Assembly (NCBI GenBank): GCA_964599235.1
Contig: CAZRDX010000055.1
Span: 1-64,000, forward strand
Reading direction: 5' to 3'
Source of the DNA: DRPN01 sp964599235
GTDB taxonomy: Bacteria > Bacteroidota > Bacteroidia > Bacteroidales > VadinHA17
Length of the DNA stretch: 64,000 nt
Shown here: piece after piece, positions 8,891 to 16,708 of the stretch
Layout: every line of letters begins with the position of its first letter
Position numbering within the stretch: the first letter of the stretch is position 1
Translations under genes and position numbers: made by a program
The notes under the pieces: generated by a model
The model's database searches: none
What the model was told of the DNA's origin: nothing
Seen by the model: the letters and a program-made list of their open reading frames with translations, nothing else

Positions 8891-11149
8891 ATGATGAGTG
8901 AGAAAAAGAGACAACCGGCAAAGAGAAGAGTTCCCGCCAGCGTCCCGGTGATCTTCTGGGGGATGCTGTTTCTCTTCCCGTGGGCGGTGACGGCTCAGCA
9001 GAAGCTGCCTTTGTTCGACCGTGAGAAAGTATGCACGAGCAAGGACTGGCTGGTGGAGCGTACCGGCACGCGGGCGGCGTTGTACCGGGATGCCGAAGGC
9101 CATCTGGTCTTCTCCAACGGACTGGTGGCCCGCACCTTCACCGTCGATCCCGACGGGGCCACGGTGGGGCTGGAACGTCTCGAGACCCGTGAATCGTTCC
9201 TTCGTTCGGTACGTCCCGAGGCCGAGCTGGTCATCGACGGCAGGCGTTTTGCTGTGGGAGGACTGACAGACCAGCCCATACATAATTATCTGCTGCCGGA
9301 ATGGCTGGCGGCAATGCGCCCGCTGCCCGGAGCTTTCCACCTCACCGGCTATGAGCTCTACGATGTGCAGGCCCGTTTCCCGTGGAAGAAACGACTGGCA
9401 TGGATGCCGCACGACCTGCCCTGGCCCTGGCCGGGCAGCGACCTGGTGTTCCACTATCGTCTGGGGAATGACTACTACCGTCTCCATCCCGATGCTCCCG
9501 CCTGGCTGCGCGAGCTGCAGGTCAACATCCACTACCGCCTGTACGACGGCATCCCTGTCCTTTGCAAGTGGCTGACACTGGAGAACCATTCATCGCACAC
9601 CGTGGTGGTCGATCGTTTCAAGAGCGAGATCCTGGCCCTGGTGGAGGGGGAGAGCGCCGTTGGCGGCAAACGGCAGTGGCTGCGGCCACGCATCACCATC
9701 GAGGCCGACTATGAGTTCGGCGGGGGGATGGCAGCCAACGCCAGCGAAGGGAAAAGTGTCTTCTGGACCACCGACTCGCTCTACCTCACGCAGGTCAACT
9801 ACCTGCGCAAGACACCCTGTCTGGTGGAGTGCCGCCCGCAATGGGGACCGGCACAGGAGGTGGCCCCCGGAGATACCTTCGAGACCTTCCGCACCTGGGA
9901 GCTGCTCCACGACAGCTGGGACCGCGAAAGGATGAGCCTCGAACGCCGCCGCATGTACCGCGCCATCGCCCCCTGGGTCACCGAGAACCCTCTCGAGATG
10001 CATGTGCGCCACGCCGATACGAAGTCGGTCAAGAAAGCCATCGACCAGTGTGCCGACGTGGGCTTCGAGCTGGTGGTCATGAGCTTCGGCAGCGGCTTCA
10101 ACATAGAGGATACCCGCCCGGCCAATATGGAAAGGATGAAGATGCTGGCCGACTATGCCCACAGCAAGGGCATCGCCCTGGGAGGCTATTCCCTGCTGGC
10201 CAGCCGCCACATCGACGACCGCAACGACGTGGTGATGCCTCCCGGCATGCACCCCGTCTTCGGCCATTCCCCCTGCCTGCAAAGCGAATGGGGGATCGAA
10301 TATTTCCGAAAACTATACAACTTCTTCAGGGAAACCGGTCAGGATGTGCTGGTGCACGACGGCTCCTATCCCGGCGATGTGTGTGCTTCGACGCAGCATC
10401 CCGGTCATCGCGGCCTGGAGGACAGCCAGTGGAAACAGTTCAACGAGATCCGTGACTTCTACCGCTGGTGCCGCGGGCAGGGCATCTTCCTCCGGGTGCC
10501 CGACTGGTATTTCCTCAACGGCAGCAACAAGACGGGCATGGGTTACCGCGAGACCAACTGGTCGCTGCCCCGCCGGCAGCAGGAGATCATCGAAAGGCAG
10601 AACATCTACGACGGTACCTGGGAAAAGACCCCCTCGATGGGATGGATGTTCCTTCCGCTGGTCGAGTACCACGGGGGCGGAGCGGCCGCCACCATCGAGC
10701 CGCTGCACGAGCACCTCGACCATTATGGTCAGCGGCTGGCCGACCTCTTCGGGGCGGGTGTCCAGGCCACCTTCCGCGGCCCACAGCTCTATGACACCCC
10801 CGAGACCCGCGAGCTGGTCAAACGATGGGTCGACTTCTACAAGCGACACCGGGAGGTGCTCAACGCCGATATCATCCACATCCGTCGTCCCGACGGCCGC
10901 GACTATGATGCCATCCTGCACGTCAACCCTTTCGGTGAGGAGAAAGGCCTTCTGATGATCTACAATCCGCTGGCGGAGGAGATCACGCGTACCCTGACGG
11001 TCGACCTCTACTATACCGGCCTGCGGGACGATGTGAAGGTGTCGGTCGATGACGGACCTTTCGAGGAGCGTTCGCTCGACCGCGATTACCGTCTCACGCT
11101 CACGGTGACCCTGCCGCCCCGGGGTGAGCGGTGGGTGGTCTTCCGCTGA
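8891..11149 (+). CDS. Secreted glycoside hydrolase, clan GH-D-like (alpha-galactosidase-like)
   Basis: This 752-residue protein has an N-terminal membrane-type signal (VIFWGMLFLFPWAVTAQ). The layout resembles GH36-like enzymes: an N-terminal beta-sandwich (about 40-320, with FSNGLVARTF and GIPVLCKWLTLEN), a TIM barrel (about 360-640, with VGFELVVMSFGSGFN, AHSKGIALGGYSLLASR and VLVHDGSYPGD) and a C-terminal beta domain (ILHVNPFGEEKGLLMIYNPL). The Asp in VLVHDGSYPGD and the one in RVPDWYFLNG are candidates for nucleophile and acid/base (inference). The likely role is removal of alpha-linked sugars in the periplasm, together with the beta-helix protein encoded just upstream. The exact GH family and sugar are open. 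The start at 8891 is a double ATG; the second (8894) is equally possible. Confidence 0.8.
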   Translation: MMSEKKRQPAKRRVPASVPVIFWGMLFLFPWAVTAQQKLPLFDREKVCTSKDWLVERTGTRAALYRDAEGHLVFSNGLVARTFTVDPDGATVGLERLETRESFLRSVRPEAELVIDGRRFAVGGLTDQPIHNYLLPEWLAAMRPLPGAFHLTGYELYDVQARFPWKKRLAWMPHDLPWPWPGSDLVFHYRLGNDYYRLHPDAPAWLRELQVNIHYRLYDGIPVLCKWLTLENHSSHTVVVDRFKSEILALVEGESAVGGKRQWLRPRITIEADYEFGGGMAANASEGKSVFWTTDSLYLTQVNYLRKTPCLVECRPQWGPAQEVAPGDTFETFRTWELLHDSWDRERMSLERRRMYRAIAPWVTENPLEMHVRHADTKSVKKAIDQCADVGFELVVMSFGSGFNIEDTRPANMERMKMLADYAHSKGIALGGYSLLASRHIDDRNDVVMPPGMHPVFGHSPCLQSEWGIEYFRKLYNFFRETGQDVLVHDGSYPGDVCASTQHPGHRGLEDSQWKQFNEIRDFYRWCRGQGIFLRVPDWYFLNGSNKTGMGYRETNWSLPRRQQEIIERQNIYDGTWEKTPSMGWMFLPLVEYHGGGAAATIEPLHEHLDHYGQRLADLFGAGVQATFRGPQLYDTPETRELVKRWVDFYKRHREVLNADIIHIRRPDGRDYDAILHVNPFGEEKGLLMIYNPLAEEITRTLTVDLYYTGLRDDVKVSVDDGPFEERSLDRDYRLTLTVTLPPRGERWVVFR

Positions 11150-11227
11150 GAGAGGCCGGGTGCCTTTCCTTACTTGCCCGGCAGGCGGCGGGTGCTCACG
11201 GGAAGCCCCTGCCCGGAGACGGGTCTC

Positions 11228-11259
11228 TTGCGAAAGCGTTCCCTTTTTCGTATCTTTTG
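11228..11259 (+). promoter_or_regulatory. Possible promoter of the WG-repeat gene
   Basis: TTG at 11228-11230 and TATCTTTTG at 11251-11259 resemble the Bacteroidota -33/-7 pair with about 20 nt between. The -7 box lies only 4 nt before the ATG at 11264, so the mRNA would be leaderless or the true start would be the Met codon at 11291. Confidence 0.35.
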
Positions 11260-11263
11260 CGTA

Positions 11264-12358
11264 ATGAGAGGACTGCGTACATGGCTGGGGATGACGCTCC
11301 TCTTCCTGTTCCCGGTGCGGGCGGCGGGACAACTCTTTTCCGTGGGCTGCCTGAACGTCCGTTATGTCCGGGATACGGGTTTTGTGGCCAGTGATGTGGG
11401 GGGACGGCCCCTTTTTGTGGTCTATCCTTTCGACAACGGTCCCGATCCCCCGGCGGAAGGGCTTTTCCGCATCGTCGGGGACGGCCGGATCGGCTATGCC
11501 GACACGCTGGGCAGGGTGGTGGTACCCCCGCGTTTCGGGGGGGCGGAGCCCTTCCGGGAGGGACGGGCGGCCGTCTGCCCGCGGTGCCGTGAGGTGCGGG
11601 AGGACGAGCACCGCCGCTGGAGCGGCGGCCGCTGGGGCTTCATCGACAGAGCGGGACGGATGGTTATCCCGCCCCACTACGACCGGGTGATCAGCCCTTT
11701 TCATGAGGGGCGGGCTGTGGTGCTGCTCGCCGGCGACACCCTCGTGATCGATACCGTGGGAAAACCTGTGGACATGGAAAACACTCTGACCGACACCCTG
11801 GAGGCCACCCTTCGTCTTGTGGCCGCTCGTCTTGCGCCGGAGCGGGGCAGGGGCTTCCTCCGCCGCACCCGCCGCCTGCCGGGTTTCGAGCCCTTGCGGG
11901 AAGAGGCCCTGGTGATGGAGGAGGTGGACGCCGGCCGCTGGTACTTCGTCCCCTGGCAGCCCCTCACGGAGACGGAGGCCCTGCCGGGCTGCACCCTCGC
12001 GGCCGTGACCCCGTGGGTGCTCCTGTTCCGGGAAGGACCCCCGGAGGAGAGAGTGGAAAAGCGCCTGATGCGCCTGCTGATGCCGGCCGAGGGCTGCCCG
12101 AACGCAGAGAAAGGAACGCTGCCCGAAGGTCTCGTCATCCTGGCACGCAGGGAACACCGCTGTTATCTGGAACTGGAGGTAGCCCTGCCGGGGAGCCGTC
12201 TGCCACCCTCGTGGGAGGGGGTGGCCGGAGAGAGAATGCTCCGTCTTGTCCTCGTTCCCGACACAGGGACACCTGTCGTCCGATGGATCGCACCTTCCCG
12301 TCGTCGGATACCCCCCTTCGACGGTGCCGCTGCCCTCGCACGGGCCTTCCCCCAATGA
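11264..12358 (+). CDS. Exported WG-repeat protein of unknown role
   Basis: This protein is about 364 residues long when started at the ATG at 11264, which opens a signal peptide (MRGLRTWLGMTLLFLFPV). The first half has two WG (KWG) repeats: GYADTLGRVVVPPRFGGAEP and WGFIDRAGRMVIPPHYDRVI, each about 30 residues and ending in PFxEGRAxV. WG repeats form beta-propeller-like modules and are common in exported proteins of Bacteroidota with no known activity. Between the two repeats sits a CPRC pair. The second half is Arg/Glu/Pro-rich and matches nothing I recognise. The gene stands alone, 114 bp after the hydrolase gene. The open frame begins 30 codons earlier, without support. Confidence 0.75.
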   Translation: MRGLRTWLGMTLLFLFPVRAAGQLFSVGCLNVRYVRDTGFVASDVGGRPLFVVYPFDNGPDPPAEGLFRIVGDGRIGYADTLGRVVVPPRFGGAEPFREGRAAVCPRCREVREDEHRRWSGGRWGFIDRAGRMVIPPHYDRVISPFHEGRAVVLLAGDTLVIDTVGKPVDMENTLTDTLEATLRLVAARLAPERGRGFLRRTRRLPGFEPLREEALVMEEVDAGRWYFVPWQPLTETEALPGCTLAAVTPWVLLFREGPPEERVEKRLMRLLMPAEGCPNAEKGTLPEGLVILARREHRCYLELEVALPGSRLPPSWEGVAGERMLRLVLVPDTGTPVVRWIAPSRRRIPPFDGAAALARAFPQ

Positions 12359-12984
12359 ACCTTTCTGCAATTTCCCGGACACCGCCCTCAGGCTCATTCT
12401 GTGCCTTTTCTTACGGCGGGATTGACCATCTTTGATTGAAGATGTGTTTGTTTTGTGTTGTCATACAGTGAGATATGGAATATCTACGTAGCGAGCTACG
12501 TAGAATGCTACGTAGTTAATTTTTTGTAAATGTCAATCAAGCAATTTAATAGTCGAAGGTTATCTTAGAAGTTTAAAATCACTTTGTGTCGAATGATGTG
12601 CCGGTTCCCGGAATAGGGGTCTGCAATATGCTGAGAAACAGTAAGAGATCGAGAGTTGCCCGCAGACAGACCAGTATTCCAACCTCCCGGTCTTCCTGTC
12701 GGGGATATCCTGAGGCCGGGATGATCTTAAATATTTGCGTATATGATAAAATATAGTGAAGATAGAAAAAGATAGTTCCGGACAGGGGGATCGCCGGAAA
12801 AAATATCCTTTTGTAACATCGCTGCACAGGGGGAATGTTTTTTTTGAGGAGAGCCTTCATCAACAGTGTCCTGCAGGGGAAGGGTGATACGATCTTCAAG
12901 GATCCTGTTTTCCTGTTTTATACGGCAGGGATGCAACTAATTGTGCCGTAGATGTGTCGAAAGAACATAACCATCAACACAATC
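12359..12984. other. 626-bp AT-richer gap with a palindrome element
   Basis: No gene is supported here. The base composition is clearly more AT-rich than in the genes. At 12484-12540 lies a triple palindrome element, listed separately. Two overlapping leftward open frames (12579-12899 and 12727-12936) have no recognisable motif and no codon pattern like the neighbours, so I do not call them. The 5' signals of the C10 protease gene must lie in the last part, but I see no convincing -7 box. Confidence 0.5.
12484..12540 (+). repeat. Triple CTACGTAG palindrome element, copy A
   Basis: The 8-bp palindrome CTACGTAG occurs three times at 12484, 12496 and 12508, an exact 12-bp period, followed by a T-rich run and TGTAAATGTCAATCA (12525-12539). 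The same arrangement, with the same spacing and a nearly identical flank, recurs at 62302-62354. Each copy of the palindrome can pair with each other copy, so several hairpins are possible; GCTACGTAGC-type stems are strongest. It lies 125 bp after the WG-repeat gene. Function unknown: a protein-binding site with three turns on one helix face, a recombination site or a transcription end are all possible. Confidence 0.85.
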
Positions 12985-15900
12985 ATGAAAAAACTGCTGG
13001 TCCTTTTTTGGGGACTGTATCTTGCCGGCGGTGTGAATGCTGCTGTGGTGGATACGGCCAGGGCACGTATTGTGGCTGAAAATTTCCTGAAAGAAAAGTT
13101 GTCGCTGCAGAAAGGAGAGATGACGGAGGGTGTCCGTCTCCGTTTGTTCAGGGAAGCGAAATCGGCCGATACCGTTTTCTATTATGTTTTCAACCGGGTG
13201 GGCGGTGAAGGTTTTGTCCTTGTTGCCGCCGATGATCGGCTATTGCCGGTATTGGCCTATTCCCCGGGATCGTCTTTCAAGAGTGGCACGGAGATGCCGG
13301 AAGCTTTGAAAGAGTGGCTGACGACCACGCAGCGGCAGATACGCTACGTGTTGCGTAAGGATCTCCGGGTGACGGCCGCCAAAAAAGAATTATGGAAAAA
13401 ATACCTCGTACCACCCGTAAAAGGGGTAGCAGCCATCCAGGAGGTGGCACCGCTCCTCACCACCAAGTGGAACCAGGGAAAGTTTTACAACGAGCTCTGT
13501 CCCGAAGATCCTCAAGGAACGGATGGTCATACCTGGGCGGGCTGTGTGGCCGTGGCCATGGCCCAGGTGATGAAATACTGGAATTATCCCGAGTACGGTT
13601 CGGGTGAGAACAGCTATTATATCTCTACCTATGGCACTCAATCGGCCGACTTTGCCTCTATGCATTATGACTGGATCGCCATGCCGGCTTCCCTCACCGA
13701 TTACAACACCCCTGTGGCCACGCTCATGTACCATTGCGGTGTGTCGGTCAATATGAGATACAGCGTGTCCCGTTCTTCGGCAAGTTCCTACAGTGTAGCA
13801 AGAGCATTGAAAAACTATTTTGATTACTCAAAGGAGACGGTGCTGGTGGATAAATGGAGGTTTACCGAGCATGCCTGGGATAGTCTGGTACGTTCGCAAC
13901 TGAATCTCGGACAACCCCTGATCTATTTCGGGGGCATACATGCTTTCAACCTTGATGGTTACCAGGATACCAGCTATTTTCATGTCAACTGGGGATGGGG
14001 AGGAGCATACGACGGATATTATTATCTGGACGATCTCACACCCGGGAGCAACGATTTCAATTCGGACCAGAGGGCTGTGATCAATATCCGTCCCGATTGC
14101 GGTGAGGCCCCTTCAGGCCCCGATACGCTCACGGACGTCACAGGTACTGCTTGGGACAATGGAGGTTGGGGCTCCAATTATTACAACTGTTCCGATACCC
14201 GGACCCTTCTGATGCCGGAAGATGCGGCGAGGATACGTCTCCGCTTCGACCGGTTCAGGACGGTGGCAGGACAAGATACCCTCTATCTGTATGATGGAGA
14301 CAATCTTCAGGCTCCTTTGCTGGCCGCTCTCAGTGGCGATACCCTTCCCGGGTCGATCGTGAGCACCCGGGGAAAGGTGTTGTTACATTTTGTTTCCAAT
14401 GAATACTCGACGGATGAAGGGTATGAGCTCACATATACCTGTGCTGAGGAAGATGCCGGTGTGACAGGCTTTTTAAGTCCTCCTGTCCGTACCTGTGGCG
14501 GGGAAGATGATTCGATCATGGTGGTGGTGAGGAACTTTGGTATTCAGACCCTGTCTCAGCTGCAGGTGAGAGTGGAGGTCCAGACCCCGCGCGGTCATGA
14601 GATCTATACTGCCATGGTGGAGGGGGAGCTGCATCCGGACGAACAGGACACCTTGCTCATCACCCCTTTTAACACAAAAGATCCGGGAGATTATCTTTTT
14701 ACCTGCTACCCCCTCCTGGACGGAGATACCCTCATCACCGGCAACGATACCCTGAGAAGAGAGGTGGAGATCAAAGTGCCTCAACCCGTACCTTTCTATG
14801 AAAACGTCGACAGGCTCAACTATGAGATGGGTGACTGGACCAGTGTGGGCGCCTGGGTGTGGTTCAAGCAGGACAGAGTGCCGGAAGAAGAAGGGAATAC
14901 TTTCTTCAGCTGCGGAGTTTACCCCGGTCATGATCAGTTTTTCTACTGGGACAGGCTGATCACAGGTGTGACGGAACATACGGGGCTGTGGTTCGATTAC
15001 CGCATCCTGAACAACCGCATCTGGCCTCCCGTACCCGAAGAACTGAAAGAAGGGGACACTGTTTACGTGCTCGTCTCAGGGGGGTGTGGTGATCCTTTTG
15101 ATACTGTCTATACCATTAGTACGGCGAACCATCAGACGGACAGTATGTTCCAAAGGGTATTTGTCCCTCTGAAAAAATATGCCGGCAGGAAGATAAGGAT
15201 CGGATTTGCCACGCATTGGGCATCTTTGAGCTCGGAGATCCATTACGACAATATTCTGGTGGCGGACAGTATCCGGAACGATATCTCCGGGACCTCCGTT
15301 TGTGAGGGGGCCCGACTGCTCCTCCATGGTACGGAGGCGGAAGGGGGTGTGGGGCCGCTCACTTATGCCTGGGAGGAGAGCGATGACAGTCTCACCTGGC
15401 GTGCGGCGGCCCACAGTACGAACACACCGGATTATTCGGCGGCCTCGTTCAGCACGCCCCTCTTTTTCCGTCGCATCGTACGCGATACGTTGTGGTTTGC
15501 CGATACCAGCAAGGTGGTGTATGTCGACGTGATCCCGTGGCCTGTGCCCACGGTGTCGGCCGATACGGCCGTATGTGCCGGCATGCCGGTGACGCTCACC
15601 GCTGCCGGGGGCGACACCTACCGCTGGACCACCGGCGAGACAACCCCTGTGATCACCGTCACACCGAAGGAAGATACCACATACACAGTGATCATCACCA
15701 ACGGAAGACAATGTGCCACAGATACCTCGGTGAAGATCACCGTGCATCCTTTACCCCGGGTGACCTTCGGTGAGGATACCTCCATCTGCCGGGGCGGGCA
15801 TATCCTGCTGGATCCCGGAAATTATGTATCCTGTCTATGGAATACGGGGGACACCACGCCTGTGCTTGAGGTGTCACCTGACCACGATATGGAATATTCT

Positions 15901-16434
15901 GTTACTGTGACGGATGACCACGGCTGTTCCGGCGAAGGCTCGGTGACGGTGGTGGTGCACCCGCTTCCTGCCGTGGTGCTGGGTCCGGATACGACCGCCT
16001 GTGCGGGTAGCAGCGTAACACTGGATGCAGGGGATTTTGAGTCCTTCTCATGGAATACCGGAGCTTCCGGACGCACACTCACGGTGGATACTTCCGGAAC
16101 CTACTGGGTGACCGTGACCGATGTACACGGCTGTGAGAACAGCGACACCGTCCGGGTGCAGTTCGAGACCTGCACGGGCATGACCGGTACGGACAGGGTC
16201 ACGGTGAAGATCTATCCCAACCCCTCGGCCGGGATCTTTTATCTCGAGGGTTTGCCTGCCACCGGCGCAGGAAGGATCAAGGTGATGAACATGCTGGGGG
16301 AAGTGGTGAAGACGATCGTCCCGGAAAAGGAGCTTGTCCGGCTCGACCTGCAGGATCAGCCCGTGGGCCTTTATTTCATCCGTATCGAAAAAGACGAGAC
16401 TTCCCAGGTGTTCCGTCTTATGATCCAAAGATAA
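12985..16434 (+). CDS. Secreted C10-family cysteine protease (streptopain-like) with CUB, Ig-like repeats and type A sorting domain
   Basis: This is a 1149-residue pre-pro-protease. From the ATG at 12985 come a signal peptide (MKKLLVLFWGLYLAGGVNA), a Spi-type inhibitory propeptide (about 20-140) and a C10 peptidase domain (about 155-365). The catalytic Cys is at about 187 in TWAGCVAVAMAQV, and the His at about 319 in IHAFNLDGY, followed by HVNWGWGG as in SpeB. A CUB-like domain follows (DNGGWGSNYYNCSDTRTLL, LYLYDGDN). Next come a jelly-roll region and three Ig/PKD-like repeats, each starting with a DTxxCxGxxVTL-type strand. The last 80 residues (VKIYPNPSAGIFYLEGL to the end) are a type A sorting signal for the type IX secretion system. 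It should act outside the cell or on the surface, cleaving proteins. No inhibitor gene is adjacent. Confidence 0.93.
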   Translation: MKKLLVLFWGLYLAGGVNAAVVDTARARIVAENFLKEKLSLQKGEMTEGVRLRLFREAKSADTVFYYVFNRVGGEGFVLVAADDRLLPVLAYSPGSSFKSGTEMPEALKEWLTTTQRQIRYVLRKDLRVTAAKKELWKKYLVPPVKGVAAIQEVAPLLTTKWNQGKFYNELCPEDPQGTDGHTWAGCVAVAMAQVMKYWNYPEYGSGENSYYISTYGTQSADFASMHYDWIAMPASLTDYNTPVATLMYHCGVSVNMRYSVSRSSASSYSVARALKNYFDYSKETVLVDKWRFTEHAWDSLVRSQLNLGQPLIYFGGIHAFNLDGYQDTSYFHVNWGWGGAYDGYYYLDDLTPGSNDFNSDQRAVINIRPDCGEAPSGPDTLTDVTGTAWDNGGWGSNYYNCSDTRTLLMPEDAARIRLRFDRFRTVAGQDTLYLYDGDNLQAPLLAALSGDTLPGSIVSTRGKVLLHFVSNEYSTDEGYELTYTCAEEDAGVTGFLSPPVRTCGGEDDSIMVVVRNFGIQTLSQLQVRVEVQTPRGHEIYTAMVEGELHPDEQDTLLITPFNTKDPGDYLFTCYPLLDGDTLITGNDTLRREVEIKVPQPVPFYENVDRLNYEMGDWTSVGAWVWFKQDRVPEEEGNTFFSCGVYPGHDQFFYWDRLITGVTEHTGLWFDYRILNNRIWPPVPEELKEGDTVYVLVSGGCGDPFDTVYTISTANHQTDSMFQRVFVPLKKYAGRKIRIGFATHWASLSSEIHYDNILVADSIRNDISGTSVCEGARLLLHGTEAEGGVGPLTYAWEESDDSLTWRAAAHSTNTPDYSAASFSTPLFFRRIVRDTLWFADTSKVVYVDVIPWPVPTVSADTAVCAGMPVTLTAAGGDTYRWTTGETTPVITVTPKEDTTYTVIITNGRQCATDTSVKITVHPLPRVTFGEDTSICRGGHILLDPGNYVSCLWNTGDTTPVLEVSPDHDMEYSVTVTDDHGCSGEGSVTVVVHPLPAVVLGPDTTACAGSSVTLDAGDFESFSWNTGASGRTLTVDTSGTYWVTVTDVHGCENSDTVRVQFETCTGMTGTDRVTVKIYPNPSAGIFYLEGLPATGAGRIKVMNMLGEVVKTIVPEKELVRLDLQDQPVGLYFIRIEKDETSQVFRLMIQR

Positions 16435-16651
16435 AGGCAGGGTCAACAGCCTCTTGCATGTCACAGAAGGCCCTCCGGGCAATCCGGCGTGGATGGCGTT
16501 CCGGCCAGGCCGGATCTTACCGGGGGTAGGGTATTGTCACCCTGACCGATCCCGGTTGAGGCAGGGAGAGGGTGACGGGGAACAGGTAAGAAAAAAGGGG
16601 ATCATGGCATGCTCCTTTAATAGCGATATGTTCCCAAAACATCCTGAGATA

Positions 16652-16683
16652 TTTGTATTCCTTCCCTGAATCCTGTATTTTTC
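16652..16683 (+). promoter_or_regulatory. Promoter of the tricorn-like protease gene
   Basis: TTTG at 16652-16655 and TATTTTTC at 16676-16683, 20 nt apart, fit the Bacteroidota -33/-7 pattern with one mismatch in the -7 box. Predicted transcription start is near 16690, giving a leader of about 19 nt. The rest of the gap 16435-16651 holds no gene. Confidence 0.5.
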
Positions 16684-16708
16684 CTGTCACGTATCAATTT
16701 TCACATCG

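Noticed and set aside
10313..12397. Leftward open frame of 694 codons opposite the hydrolase and WG-repeat genes
   Set aside because: It is a shadow of GC-rich coding DNA on the other strand, with biased composition (Arg/Gly/His/Pro) and no domain. The forward genes have clear families.
12579..12936. Small leftward genes in the 12.4-13.0 kb gap
   Set aside because: Two overlapping frames, AT-rich, without ribosome-binding or family signal; neither is better than chance.
16435..16651. tRNA or small RNA in the gap before the tricorn-like gene
   Set aside because: Some GC-rich inverted repeats are present, but no cloverleaf, no conserved T-loop and no promoter with terminator pair.
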